Of a stretch of 64,000 nucleotides of DNA, positions 9,309-19,700 are shown piece after piece. The notes under the pieces were generated by a model. It made no database searches. It saw only the letters and a list, made by a program, of their open reading frames with translations, and had not been told where the DNA came from. The position numbers and the translations under genes were made by a program. Positions within the stretch are counted from its first letter, which is position 1; each line of letters starts with the position of its first letter. The DNA is from Paenibacillus sp. 37 (GTDB lineage: Bacteria > Bacillota > Bacilli > Paenibacillales > Paenibacillaceae), in the NCBI RefSeq assembly GCF_008386395.1, contig NZ_CP043761.1, positions 5,766,001 through 5,830,000 on the forward strand, written 5' to 3'.

Positions 9309-11364
9309 TCTGATTTGCCAGTTTGTCACCAATAGATAGAGGCCGGAAGTCTTCGACGCTGGCCTCTTTTATTTTGCGCAAAGAGCCAAAATGCTTCAAC
9401 AGCAACTTACGCCGCTTTTCTCCAATACCCGGAATGGCATCCAAACGTGATGTCACCATCGATTTGCCACGCTGTTCCCGGTGGAACGAGATCGCAAAAC
9501 GGTGGACCTCTTCCTGTATCCGCTGCAACAGGTAGAATTCCTGACTATCCCGTGGCAGGGAGATGACTTCCGGTGGATTACCGATCATCAACTGCGAAGT
9601 TTTATGCTTCGCATCCTTCACCAGTCCACATACCGGAATAAACAGCCCCAGCTCATTTTCCAAAATATCAACCGCAGCCGAGATCTGTCCTTTACCACCA
9701 TCGACCACAATCAGGTCAGGCTGGGTCAGGTTTTCTTTTAATACCCGCTCGTAACGGCGACGGATAACTTCTCTCATGGTTTCATAATCATCCGGTCCTT
9801 CAACCGAACGGACCTTATATTTCCGATATTCCTTCTTATCCGGTTTACCATCCGTAAATACGATCATGGCGGATACCGGGTTCGTACCCTGGATGTTCGA
9901 GTTATCAAACGCTTCAATACGGTGAAGCTGATCCAGTCCAATATATCGGCCTAGCCCTTCAGCAGCTTTGGATGTCCGTTCTTCATTTCGCTCAATTAGA
10001 CGGAACTTCTCTTCCAGTGCTACACGTGCGTTATCTACAGCCATGGTGATCATCTGGCGTTTCAATCCACGTTGTGGGATGAGCACTTTGATCTCCAACC
10101 ACTCCTGTAAAGCAGCAGCAACCTGAGTGGGGTCTTCCAGTCCTGATGGGAGCTTTTCAGTTGAAGTAGTTGTATCCATTATTGGAGCATCCTCTTGCAT
10201 ACTATCAGGCTGTTCAACTTCTGACTCAGCGGCACTTCCATAAGGTGCCCGGGTCTCAGCAACCAGTGGCTGGTTAGCTGTACTTTGCTCCACTTGTTGC
10301 GTCTGTTCGAACTCTATCGTAACTGCGGCAGGCACCGATCCATCAGCATCAGATAACGTATCCAAACTGTCGTTATCCGTTGCAAATTCCTTGGGCATTT
10401 CCGGCAACAAAATTTCTTGTGGCAATGCCGGATTATCACTGTAATACTGTGTTACATAGGACATGAAATCACTGTACGCCTCACCGTAAAACGGGAAGGT
10501 GGAGACATGGCGTTCGATCATTTTACCCTGACGCATATATAGAATCTGGACACACATCCAGCCTTTATCAATGGCAAAACCAAATACATCACGGTCTCTG
10601 GCATCGGCCATCGTAATTTTCTGTTTTTCCATCATCGCATCAATGGCGATTACCTGGTCGCGCAGTTCCTTGGCACGTTCAAAATAAAGATCCTCCGCAG
10701 CCTCTTGCATCTTACGCTGCAAATCCTTCTTGATCTCTTCGTGACCACCGCTCAGAAATGAACCAATCTCCTGGGAAATCTGGTCGTACTGCTCCTTCTC
10801 CACTTCCTTCACACAAGGGGCAAGACACTGTCCCATGTGATAGTACAGGCACACTTCTTTGGGCATTACACCACATTTGCGCAGAGGATACATGCGGTCG
10901 AGCAATTTTTTCGTTTGGTGTGCCGCATATGAGTTCGGATAAGGTCCGAAATATTTGGCTTTATCTTTCAGCACACGCCGGGTTACTTCCAACCGGGGGT
11001 GCTTTTCATTTGTAATTTTAAGATACGGGAATGTCTTGTCATCCTTAAGCAATACGTTATAACGCGGCATATGTTTCTTGATCAGGTTACACTCCAGAAT
11101 GAGTGCTTCCATGTTACTGCCCGTCACGATATATTCAAAATCACGGATTTCGGAGACCAGTCGCTGAGTCTTTCCGTTATGACTACCGATAAAATAAGAG
11201 CGTACGCGGTTCTTCAGAACTTTAGCCTTACCTACATAGATAATCGTGCCTTCACTATTCTTCATCAGGTAACATCCAGACATATCTGGCAGCAAAGCGA
11301 GCTTGTGACGAATCTGCTCCAATGCCTTCTCCTGATCCTGCAAATCATTCATGAATTGGTCCAT
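9277..11364 (-). CDS. uvrC: Excinuclease ABC subunit UvrC with an acidic insertion
   Basis: UvrC makes the dual incisions of nucleotide excision repair within the UvrABC complex. The order is as expected. The GIY-YIG nuclease is at about residues 25-105 (SGCYLMKN...[16 protein letters not shown]). The Cys-rich CLAPC segment and the UVR domain follow at about 205-240. The RNase H-like 3' nuclease is at about 415-600 ([29 protein letters not shown]) and the C-terminal helix-hairpin-helix pair at about 635-690. The protein is 695 aa, about 95 longer than B. subtilis UvrC. The excess is a low-complexity, Glu/Gln/Ser/Thr/Ala-rich stretch at about residues 320-408. The flanking catalytic motifs look intact, so the gene is probably functional. 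Confidence 0.95.
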   Translation of the reverse strand: MDQFMNDLQDQEKALEQIRHKLALLPDMSGCYLMKNSEGTIIYVGKAKVLKNRVRSYFIGSHNGKTQRLVSEIRDFEYIVTGSNMEALILECNLIKKHMPRYNVLLKDDKTFPYLKITNEKHPRLEVTRRVLKDKAKYFGPYPNSYAAHQTKKLLDRMYPLRKCGVMPKEVCLYYHMGQCLAPCVKEVEKEQYDQISQEIGSFLSGGHEEIKKDLQRKMQEAAEDLYFERAKELRDQVIAIDAMMEKQKITMADARDRDVFGFAIDKGWMCVQILYMRQGKMIERHVSTFPFYGEAYSDFMSYVTQYYSDNPALPQEILLPEMPKEFATDNDSLDTLSDADGSVPAAVTIEFEQTQQVEQSTANQPLVAETRAPYGSAAESEVEQPDSMQEDAPIMDTTTSTEKLPSGLEDPTQVAAALQEWLEIKVLIPQRGLKRQMITMAVDNARVALEEKFRLIERNEERTSKAAEGLGRYIGLDQLHRIEAFDNSNIQGTNPVSAMIVFTDGKPDKKEYRKYKVRSVEGPDDYETMREVIRRRYERVLKENLTQPDLIVVDGGKGQISAAVDILENELGLFIPVCGLVKDAKHKTSQLMIGNPPEVISLPRDSQEFYLLQRIQEEVHRFAISFHREQRGKSMVTSRLDAIPGIGEKRRKLLLKHFGSLRKIKEASVEDFRPLSIGDKLANQIIAALRDEES

Positions 11365-11540
11365 AATTCGGTGAATCCTCCTTCCCGAAAAAAGTATAAA
11401 TAAAAGGTTACACTAAGCCATTCTGATTACAGTACCGTCTTCCAATCCGTTATTGGATTGTCTCTGAGTCACCTTTTTTTATAAGAAGAAACTAAAGATA
11501 ATTCACACTGACACTACGATGACAGAACAACCTTCCAATC

Positions 11541-11620
11541 CCTGTTATCCCCAGATTTTTTTCATTCCCTTTTCTCAAGGGAAAAATCTGTTGATAAAGG
11601 GGAACGCTTCGCTTTTTCAG
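11541..11620 (+). repeat. REP-like palindromic element, copy 2
   Basis: CTGTTATCCCCAGATTTTTT pairs with AAAAATCTGTTGATAAAGG around a CCTTTTCTCAAGG loop. It is followed by GAACGCTTCGC and a TCTGTCCTCTCCGTTACTG tail that is shared with copy 3. Confidence 0.82.
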
Positions 11621-11790
11621 GTTTTTTCTGTCCTCTCCGTTACTGTGTAAATAATTAGTTCCAACTATATATCAGAGATGAATCCGGGATAAAGACGAGC
11701 ACTTCGCTTCTCCAGATCGGTTCTGTACTCTACAATCAAGTGTGAAAAATATTTTTACTTTATATTGTCCTATATAAAGGTATTCGACGC

Positions 11791-11820
11791 AAAACGCCCC
11801 CGGCATGTAAACCGGAGGCG
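11791..11820 (-). terminator. Intrinsic terminator of trxA
   Basis: On the minus strand CGCCTCCGG pairs with CCGGGGGCG across a 7-8 base loop and is followed by TTTTGCG. It lies 19 bases after the trxA stop codon. Confidence 0.8.
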
Positions 11821-11838
11821 TATGTGTAAACCTGTAAA

Positions 11839-12156
11839 TTATTGGTGTTTTGCGATAATTCCTTTGAGCGCATCTTTCGAATTCAGACCAACCACTTTAT
11901 CTACCGGTTGACCGTCTTTGAAGAAGATCAAAGTTGGAATGCTCATTACGCCAAAGCGGGAAGCAGATTCCGGATTTTCATCCACGTTAACTTTAGCAAT
12001 TTTCACTGCATCGCCAACTTCTGTGGACAGCTCTTCCAGGATTGGAGCGAGCATTTTACAAGGACCACACCAAGGCGCCCAGAAATCAACAAGAACCGTT
12101 CCTTCGCCTTCTACTTCAGCGTTGAAGGATTGATCGGATACGTTAACAATAGCCAT
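11839..12156 (-). CDS. trxA: Thioredoxin TrxA
   Basis: This 105-aa cytoplasmic thioredoxin reduces protein disulfides and is recharged by thioredoxin reductase and NADPH. The active site WCGPC is at residues 29-33. The conserved cis-proline loop SIPTLIFF and the KVNVDENP segment are present. The length is typical of TrxA, and an AAGGAGG lies 7-8 bases before the ATG. In B. subtilis trxA also precedes uvrC, and the order is the same here apart from inserted palindromic repeats. The terminator just downstream makes trxA its own transcription unit. Confidence 0.97.
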   Translation of the reverse strand: MAIVNVSDQSFNAEVEGEGTVLVDFWAPWCGPCKMLAPILEELSTEVGDAVKIAKVNVDENPESASRFGVMSIPTLIFFKDGQPVDKVVGLNSKDALKGIIAKHQ

Positions 12157-12419
12157 GAAATTGTCCTCCTTATATATACTTACGGTTTTATTTTAACCTG
12201 TAACGTCGTGAACGACACTTCCAGTATAACACAGGTACGTCAAACTTGTGAATTGAACGCTGCAATGTTCATCTTCCCAACATCAAATCTTCACAATTAC
12301 AGGATGTGGCATACCAACTTCAAAATCTTTACAAACGCTTTCTTTTCCAAGTATACTAAAATTACTCCGGGTTTCAGCCCCAATACGGGCAAGCTGTTTC
12401 CCCATAAGGAGGCAATAAC

Positions 12420-12575
12420 ATGGATGCAAATGTGCGGATCAGCGACCCGCGTGAACATGTGAACGAGGAACCCCGCAACGATCTATTTGATCTGATCGCG
12501 GGTGTTGCCGGCATGGCCGGCCTGATGACAGTGATCTTTTTCGGTATGGTTATCTTCAAATTCCTCACCGAATAG
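12420..12575 (+). CDS. 51-aa single-pass membrane protein
   Basis: A short gene below common ORF cut-offs. It has an AAGGAGG (12406-12412) seven bases before its ATG and an intrinsic terminator directly behind it, which together make a strong case for expression. The protein starts MDANVRISDPREHVNEEPRN, a charged cytoplasmic part of about 25 residues. A hydrophobic, Gly/Met-rich helix (LIAGVAGMAGLMTVIFFGMVI) spans residues 29-49. I do not recognise a named family. It stands between trxA and dnaI and is divergent from trxA. Confidence 0.82.
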   Translation: MDANVRISDPREHVNEEPRNDLFDLIAGVAGMAGLMTVIFFGMVIFKFLTE

Positions 12576-12602
12576 GACACTCACAGGTCTCACGCAGGAC
12601 CA

Positions 12603-12649
12603 GAAAAGCCCGGTTTTCGCGACAATGCGAAAGCCAGGCTTTTTTTGGG
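12603..12649 (+). terminator. Intrinsic terminator behind the 51-aa protein
   Basis: AAAGCCCGGTTTTCGC pairs with GCGAAAGCCAGGCTTT around a six-base loop and is followed by TTTT. It may also stop transcripts reading out of dnaI less efficiently. Confidence 0.8.
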
Positions 12650-12734
12650 ACTACTTTAACTTTTGATTGCAATCAGCTCAGCTTCTAAATCGTAAGCTCC
12701 ACCGATAAGAACCATTTCGTTCAATTAGCTCGGT

Positions 12735-13685
12735 TCAACGTTTGCCGCGCTGATTCTCACCCCGAACGGAGATGACATCCACAAATGGACGAATCCGGTC
12801 CATGAGACGCTGCCCTTTATTCATTTCCTCGCCGTCCCGATTGGTGAAACTAAGATGTTTCTCCAGCCCATCCAGATTGTAATTGGACGTATAGAACGTT
12901 GGTTTGCGATTCATCCGATAGTTCAGAATGGACCCCATCACATGATCTCGAACCCAAGGGTTCAGATTCTCTGCCCCGATATCATCAAAGATGAGCAGAT
13001 CACAACTTTTCAAAATATCCGTCATTTCCTTCAGCTTCTGCCCTTCACTGATCATGGATTTCAGATCCTCCACAAAGTCAGGCATATAGATGATGACACC
13101 CGTATGGCCTGCAACCGCCAGTTCATGCAGCAGATAACACATCAGAAACGTCTTGCCTGTCCCGAATGTTCCTTCCAGAAACAGTCCTTGCGGAGATAAT
13201 CCATTCTCCTTGGTCTCCCTAATATAACGAAGCACCTGATTCACTGCCGGAGCACGCATCCGATCCTTGCCCATAATCTCCACGTCGTTGTATCCGGCAC
13301 TGAGTGCACGCTCGTCCACATAGAAACTGCGAATGCGTTGCTTAATGATATGTTCATTTTGCCGGGCGATATGTTTGGAACAAGGCGCTTTTATATCTAT
13401 GATTTCGGGTTTACCGTTAAAATGTTCTACTTCCAGTTTGCAAAAGTGGCCCTGAAAATCGTTAGGACAGTTGTCGAGTCCCGGACAATTCGCACAGTTC
13501 TTAGAGTCTTTGGCGTACTGAAACAGCTTGCTCAGATCGGTCATGAGCTGTGCATCTTGCAGTTCAGGATGACCTGCGCGGAATTCGCGTACGTACGGAT
13601 TTTCCATCAATTCCGCCGCAATCCGCCGCGATTGCTCACGAAAGGCAGGGTTCAGCTGCTGAAGCAGTCCTCCCAAGGATTCCAT
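12735..13685 (-). CDS. dnaI: Primosomal protein DnaI (helicase loader)
   Basis: DnaI is the AAA+ ATPase that loads the replicative helicase DnaC during initiation and restart, together with DnaB and DnaD. The 316-aa protein has the N-terminal helicase-binding domain with zinc-ligand candidates in CANCPGLDNC and HFCKLE. The AAA+ domain has Walker A GTFGTGKT at about residue 170 and Walker B LLIFDDIG at about 230. I chose the ATG at 13683-13685 (MESLGGLLQQ) because AGGGGG lies nine bases upstream; the frame is open 24 codons further. Its usual neighbour dnaB is about 30.6 kb away, so dnaI must have its own promoter in the 264-bp region upstream. Confidence 0.96.
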   Translation of the reverse strand: MESLGGLLQQLNPAFREQSRRIAAELMENPYVREFRAGHPELQDAQLMTDLSKLFQYAKDSKNCANCPGLDNCPNDFQGHFCKLEVEHFNGKPEIIDIKAPCSKHIARQNEHIIKQRIRSFYVDERALSAGYNDVEIMGKDRMRAPAVNQVLRYIRETKENGLSPQGLFLEGTFGTGKTFLMCYLLHELAVAGHTGVIIYMPDFVEDLKSMISEGQKLKEMTDILKSCDLLIFDDIGAENLNPWVRDHVMGSILNYRMNRKPTFYTSNYNLDGLEKHLSFTNRDGEEMNKGQRLMDRIRPFVDVISVRGENQRGKR

Positions 13686-13711
13686 GGCTTCAAGCCCCCT
13701 TAATGTTTCAA

Positions 13712-13798
13712 TATAGAATGAACAATTGAAGTGTACCCCTGACCATCTTGATGGCATAGGAACTTTCGATCATTTGCAATTCTACTGTTCATTCTATA
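13712..13798. repeat. 13-bp perfect inverted repeat upstream of dnaI
   Basis: TATAGAATGAACA (13712-13724) and TGTTCATTCTATA (13786-13798) are exact complements separated by 61 bp. They could form a long stem in the dnaI leader or be a pair of protein sites. On the minus strand the distal arm gives a -10-like TATAGA 18 bases after TTGTTG. Confidence 0.6.
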
Positions 13799-13901
13799 GA
13801 AAAACAACCAATAACTCAACAGATACATCTGGTAAATAGCGTAACCCTTCCACCACCGTACGTAATGCCTAGTTTAGAGCACACTTGCAGTCCTGTACCT
13901 T

Positions 13902-13948
13902 TTAGTGTGTGTTCAAAAGTCTGTTTTTCGACTCTTTAAACAACTTTT
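13902..13948 (+). repeat. GTTCAAAAAG-type palindromic element, degenerate copy
   Basis: TTTAGTGTGTGTTCAAAAGT is followed by TTTTTCGACTCTTTAAACAACT. It keeps the TAGTGYGTGTTCAAAA start and the AAACAAC end of the copies at 7508 and 46690 but has shortened arms. It lies exactly at the dnaI-proximal edge of the glycan locus. Confidence 0.55.
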
Positions 13949-13949
13949 A

Positions 13950-16733
13950 TCAGCGGCGCAAGCCGACAGTAACGATCTCGCATGAACCTGTCTGTATGTT
14001 CCATTCCTTGCTGGCAAATGATAATGTCGACGCCTCTTCTATGTTGTGGGAATGAAGCATTTCGCCCTCTTCCTCCAGGATGTTGCTTTTGTACGCCGTT
14101 TCGAATGGCTGCGGAATCACTTGTGATGTTGCAAGCTTCAACGTGGCAGAGTCAGTGGTCATATTGAACCAGCGGAGCATCACATCACCGGAATCCTCAT
14201 TTACCTTGAGCGAAGAAAATGCTAAACCGTCTCCTTGCCATGCAAACGGTGTGTTGCTAGGTGTCAGATAACCCGGGTGTACTTCAGTCTGTGCCAGCGT
14301 CCAAGGGACCTGGAACTGATACGCCTCAATATATGCGCCTGACGCTGCACCATTGCCATCATGCGGAATGATCTCGATTTTAAACGTATGTTCACCAAGA
14401 CATTGTGCTTCAGGTGTCGGGAACAAACCCCAGTCTCCAAGTTCACCCACAGCACGAAGGAGCGTAACCGCAATAGTATTGCGCCCATCCTGAAGGACTT
14501 CATATTCATTCAGACCCAGATTGGCAACGACCAATCCGGCGTCCTTTTCACTCACATCCACAAAATTCTGTTGATGTTGTGTATTGCTTGGATTTTGCCA
14601 CTCTGGTGCAGGCTTGTTATCACGTGTTGCAATTTCGAACATGGAATCCACATGATGAACAGCAGATACAAGATCCGTCGGGAAAAGAGCACGTACCCGA
14701 TGATCCTTCGCCTGATTGTTGAAGGTTGTCTCCAATTGTACTCCTTTTCCACTACGACTAAGTGATATAACCGTACGGATCTGAAGTGGAATCATTTTAG
14801 TTGAACGCTGGGCTTTACGATGTGGATAATAAATCAGTTCCCGCTGTTCCTGATCCAGCATCTCATCCGCTGACTCCGGTATTTCCCAATGATGAATCAC
14901 CTCGAACGAGGCCAAGTATGATGTATCCTCAAGGACCCGAATTTCGGCCTGAAGTGCTTGTGTTGTCAATGCAACTTCATTCTCTGGTTGCTTGAACATG
15001 TATTCATTACCGATATCACCCACATTTTCGTACACGCCAAGGTCCTTATAAGTCCGGCCTGTTCGTTTGTCTGTAATTGTGAATGAACCGTTGTCTGCAA
15101 TCGTGACAATCATATGTTGATTTTCCATGCCACGTTCACCACGCAACAGCGTAGTCGTTTTCGACGGAGTACCACTCTTGGCATCATCCGCAAAGTTGAC
15201 CAATGCATAGGTTTTCAGGCCAAATGCAGCTACATTCTCTGTTTCAAAACGAATACGAACGCGCCGACAGCTATACGGCTGACGGAAGCGGTCATCCGGC
15301 AGATCATAGCCAAATTGCAGACCCAGATCTTCCACCGTACATGGAATCTGCGTACCTTCTTCATCTACAAGGATACGACCTGACAGATCAACGGCGTTCA
15401 TCTGCGCCGCCATCTCTTCCAGCGTGTATCCTTCCCGGAAATACAACCGAGCCGCATCCAGTTCCATCTGAACCACACCGCTTCGTTCCCACCCTGTTGT
15501 ATTAAACACCACAACAGGCCGGGCATGCTCGCCATAGCGTGCAAAGATGGAGGTATCCACGGCTGTGGCAATCTGGTTGGTGCTGTCCTCAATTAATGCT
15601 TCTGCTACATGACGGCTCTTATCAAACCGTGTCACCATCTCACGGTGTACCTCATCCACACTGCATCCACAGATGCTGTCATGCGGGTGATTTTGCATCA
15701 GCGTTTTCCATGCATACGTCAGTTGATCATGTGGATAAACATGACCAAGCAGATAGGCAGAGGATGCCAGTGGTTCGGCCACTTTTTCCAGCATGGTCTG
15801 GCCCAGTTGGTTCATCTGTTTCAGATACACACGAGCCGAGGCCGTGTTCACCAGAGTTCCCCAGCCATCGGTACGCTGGCTGCGCAGCTCTCCTTTGACC
15901 GTGGACAGCTCATGTTCAGCCGATACTCTCAGGGCGGTCAGATAGTCCGGGAAGTTCGAGTGAACAAACTCGATATCGGGATATAATTGCTCAGCCATAC
16001 GGATGGCTTCTGGCAGGTCTCGTTGAATCGGTTGGTGATCACATCCGTTCATGTACAACAACTCATTGGTCGATGCATATTTCTCAGCGTCTGCAAGCTT
16101 GGTTTCCCAGAACTTGCGAGCCGAAGCCTCGTCTACCGGAACCTCATTCCCGTTGGAGTACCAGTTAGCAAACAATACGCCGAGCACTTTCGATCCGTCT
16201 GGTCCTTCCCACATCAGCTCCGAGAAGCTTGATTCATATCCGGCATCCGAAACCGTATTATTAAATCCCGTAGGCTTCACACCACGTCCAAAGAACACAT
16301 TATCAATGCCCGATTGCTGCATCAGCTGCGGAGTCTGCCCGACCAATCCGAATGTATCGGGAAAGTAACCAATTTTCGAAGGTGTACCGTAACGTTTGGC
16401 ATCCTTATGTCCAACCTGCATGTTGCGCACATTGGCTTCTCCACTCGTCAGAAACGCATCCTGCAAAATGTACCATGGTCCAATCACAATTCGCCCATTG
16501 CGAATATGTTTCTCCAGTCGTTCCTTCTGCTCCGGTCGAACCTGAAGATAATCCTCGATGATAATCGTTTGTCCATCCAAATAAAAGCTTTTATAGTCCG
16601 ATCCCTCATCAAGCTGATCCAATAGTGAATCCACGAGCTGAATGAGCCGCATATGATGCTTCTCATACGGCAAGTACCATTCCCGATCCCAGTGGGTATG
16701 CGAAATAATATGTGCTCTCTTCTTCTTAGTCAT
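13950..16733 (-). CDS. GH38 alpha-mannosidase, MngB-like subgroup
   Basis: This 927-aa cytoplasmic enzyme (no signal peptide) is predicted to remove alpha-linked mannose. GH38 hallmarks are the zinc-binding ISHTHWDREWYLP at residues 10-22 and the nucleophile region IGYFPDTFGLVGQTPQL at about 125. Further support comes from the HPHDSICGCSVDEVH segment near 355 and a C-terminal beta-sandwich of more than 400 residues. The form is that of bacterial MngB and streptococcal GH38 enzymes, which act on mannosylglycerate or on alpha-1,3-mannosides. In this locus the N-glycan role is the more likely. Its start codon overlaps the preceding gene by four bases (ATGA), so translation is coupled. It is the last gene of the glycosidase run. 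Confidence 0.92.
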   Translation of the reverse strand: MTKKKRAHIISHTHWDREWYLPYEKHHMRLIQLVDSLLDQLDEGSDYKSFYLDGQTIIIEDYLQVRPEQKERLEKHIRNGRIVIGPWYILQDAFLTSGEANVRNMQVGHKDAKRYGTPSKIGYFPDTFGLVGQTPQLMQQSGIDNVFFGRGVKPTGFNNTVSDAGYESSFSELMWEGPDGSKVLGVLFANWYSNGNEVPVDEASARKFWETKLADAEKYASTNELLYMNGCDHQPIQRDLPEAIRMAEQLYPDIEFVHSNFPDYLTALRVSAEHELSTVKGELRSQRTDGWGTLVNTASARVYLKQMNQLGQTMLEKVAEPLASSAYLLGHVYPHDQLTYAWKTLMQNHPHDSICGCSVDEVHREMVTRFDKSRHVAEALIEDSTNQIATAVDTSIFARYGEHARPVVVFNTTGWERSGVVQMELDAARLYFREGYTLEEMAAQMNAVDLSGRILVDEEGTQIPCTVEDLGLQFGYDLPDDRFRQPYSCRRVRIRFETENVAAFGLKTYALVNFADDAKSGTPSKTTTLLRGERGMENQHMIVTIADNGSFTITDKRTGRTYKDLGVYENVGDIGNEYMFKQPENEVALTTQALQAEIRVLEDTSYLASFEVIHHWEIPESADEMLDQEQRELIYYPHRKAQRSTKMIPLQIRTVISLSRSGKGVQLETTFNNQAKDHRVRALFPTDLVSAVHHVDSMFEIATRDNKPAPEWQNPSNTQHQQNFVDVSEKDAGLVVANLGLNEYEVLQDGRNTIAVTLLRAVGELGDWGLFPTPEAQCLGEHTFKIEIIPHDGNGAASGAYIEAYQFQVPWTLAQTEVHPGYLTPSNTPFAWQGDGLAFSSLKVNEDSGDVMLRWFNMTTDSATLKLATSQVIPQPFETAYKSNILEEEGEMLHSHNIEEASTLSFASKEWNIQTGSCEIVTVGLRR

Positions 16734-19700
16734 CGTGTGATCCCACCTCTTTCATCTTGTTGTACAATCTCAACCTCATCAGGGCGATACACCGCAGTCA
16801 GCTTTCCGGAAACATCTGTCGCAAACAGCACCGAACGATTTTTCTCCAATTGGAACGAGTACGATACACCTGTACGTTGATCTCTCACATGAACTTCATG
16901 GTTCAAGGCAAACTCCGATACAAATACATACAGATTCCCTTTTGGAAAACTCAGCTTCCGGCCGTAGATCCCTGCGATATCTCCGCCAGATATCCATTTC
17001 AACTCCTGTTCGATGCCCGAAATCTCGGTTGCATAACGATACAATTCAGCAAGTGGCTCATCCCGTCCGTTTAACTCGATCGGCAGTGGAGTCCAGATTA
17101 ATTTCCCTTTGCCCAAAGGCAGAACGTGTACTTCATCTGCTGTACCATTATCCCCATGAAGCAAAGTCTCCTTTGCCACCTCGGCGATCCGACGCCGTCC
17201 ATAGGTCACCCGGTGATTCACGCCATTAATATTCAGCAGCTCTTCCCGCTGCACGTTACCCAGACTGCGTTTGCCGACGATATGATCTGCCCGGTCAGTT
17301 GCCTTCCAGTACGCATCCAGTCCCAGCGGCCCTGTAATGAGCAGGCTCGTGCCTTCCTTCTCCGCAAACGTGAGCAATTGATGCAGTGCATCGCTGTCCA
17401 TATTGTGCGGACTCGGTAGGATAATCAGTTTCGGTGGTTGCTGCTCCAACGCTTCCAAATGATATTCGGATAACGCACGGAATGGCAATTTCAGATCATA
17501 GGACATCACACGAGTTAGCTTTGTTGTGGCATCATAGGCGAGGGCACGGTTGGAAAAGTCATTGGAATAAGGGAACACCACTGCAATATCTTCCAGCTCA
17601 CGGTCTTCAAAGAGATCACGAATGCCATGCATGAATCGGCCAAAATCATAAGACACATCCGCCTCTGGTTTCTCCGTACCATCTGCACGAAGGGCTCCGA
17701 TATGGGACTCATTGGCATTATCCATATAAAAGTTGGTGTTCCAGATCCATTGCACGGCGCCTGCGCCGCCTGTCGAGAAAGCATAAGCGTACTTTCGTTC
17801 GAGAATGCCACGAAGCTCTTCTTCCGTACGTTTGGCTCGACCATCCGGGGTTTCCACATACATGATGCCCGTCTCCTGGATGAGATTTGGCTTATGTGGC
17901 GTTTTAGCGAAAATGCCATCCCAGATCAGATCATCATTCAACCACCAGGAATGCACGGTTGTATAATCCACTTCTCGTTCATAGAAGAATGGCGAAGGAC
18001 GCTGTGCACCAAGGGCTTCGTCCTGTCCCACCGTGACCAGATGATCCGGTACCAGATCCTTGATTGTACCTACAAGCTCTCTTGCCCAAACATTGTGCAT
18101 TTCCATGGAGAAAAGACAGTAATCGAGCCAGCGTGTTCCTTTTTTGGCCTTGTGCATGTCCTGTACATCAAAGTTAATCTCTTCTGCCTCCGGGATCACC
18201 GCTGCTGCAAAATTGGGGAGCTGCTTCGGTGACATGTTCCATGCCTCCTGCAACGCTTCACTCGTCTGATGCCGCTGCTGAAGCCACTCGACAAAGGCTT
18301 GCTGTTCATATGAATCCCTCGCCGAGCGTGGACCAGCTGAGAAGATGCGCACCGGATCAAACATGGATGGCTCATTAATCAGATCCCAGTCCACATGGGT
18401 TGTATGCGTGTGACGACTGACGATGCTGCGGATGAAACGTTTCTGAGCCTCGACACTCTGAGGGTCCAAATACGGATTCGTTCCTTCCCATGTCTCCGGT
18501 GTAAAGGAGAAGAAGGTAAACGTGACCTGTAAGCCATGCCGTTTCGCCGTTAAAATAAATGCATCAATGGCACGAAGCACATCCTCTGCCATATGTCCGT
18601 CCACCTGCATCATGTTGCGATAGGCGGTCCAGATTCCCGTCCGAATCCAGTTAATACCGGCTTTTGCCATCTGAGCCATGTCTCGATCCCAGACATCCGC
18701 ATTGGGCAGAAATAAAAATTTCCGTGCCACATCGGAGGTCATGTAGGTCATGCCTACAACAGGGAGAGGACGTCCGTCTTTTACAAAATAGTCCCTGCTG
18801 CGGGTAATCACTTCCCCTTCTGCCAGCAATGCTGCATCTTGTCCCCAGAAGCCCTGACGCAAGGTCCGATCTTCCCCGTCAGGTGCCTGCGCGTGGCATA
18901 CGATCCGATACAGCCCACTTTCAATGGAAACCGGGAGAAGTATACGTTCGAAACGCTGCTCACCGGAAAGTTCCATCTCCAGTTGATGGCTCCATACCTT
19001 CTCCGTCGTTCCACTTATGCGATCCTCATGCTCGACCGTTATGTCAAACGTCCACAGCTCGGACTCGGTAAGTCTATTGCCTGCACGCTGTAAAATCTGG
19101 CCTTGAAGTGTGAGTACAGCCCGTTCATCTGGCTCATACGAAGCATAATTCGTTTTCAGGGATAACTCAGTTACACCTTGCGCACAGAATTGCGCCCACT
19201 TCACAATCTCGTCAGCGCCATCCTGCGTCCAGAATGAGGTGGTCAGCGGCAGGTGCACAAATATCCATCGTGAACCAACGAAAGTCCCGCGCGAGTTTTC
19301 CCACAGAACGACCGGAGCGGCGATGCTACGTCCATCCTTGCTCATGCCACGAAGTAATGGATAAATCTGCGTACTCATGGGACCGGATGAACCCATCTGG
19401 TGGGGCAGATCACTTGTTTTGGTTGTATGTGGAACCAGATTCCATGTATCTGCCTTCTCGAACAGCCCCTCTTTCCCAGTGAGAAGCGGGATCTGTTCGG
19501 ATGACGTGTACGATTGCACATTGGCAGAAGATACGTTCAGTGCCTCATGAATATAGAGTTCCTGATGATACGCGGTCTGCTCGGACTCTACAACCCATGC
19601 CCCATTCTCATATCGAACCGGACGTTTAAAGGGTGCGCCCCCCATACTGATCAGGCTTCCGCCCTGGTGCAGGTAAGCTGCAATCTCCGTCCAGGCGGAC

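Larger units (their letters stand above)
11365..11838. other. Intergenic region between uvrC and trxA
   Basis: This 474-bp gap holds REP-like copy 2 (11541-11620), a half copy at about 11688-11738 (ATCCGGGATAAAGACGAGCA and the following TTCGCTTC) and the trxA terminator. No coding frame is supported. Confidence 0.7.
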
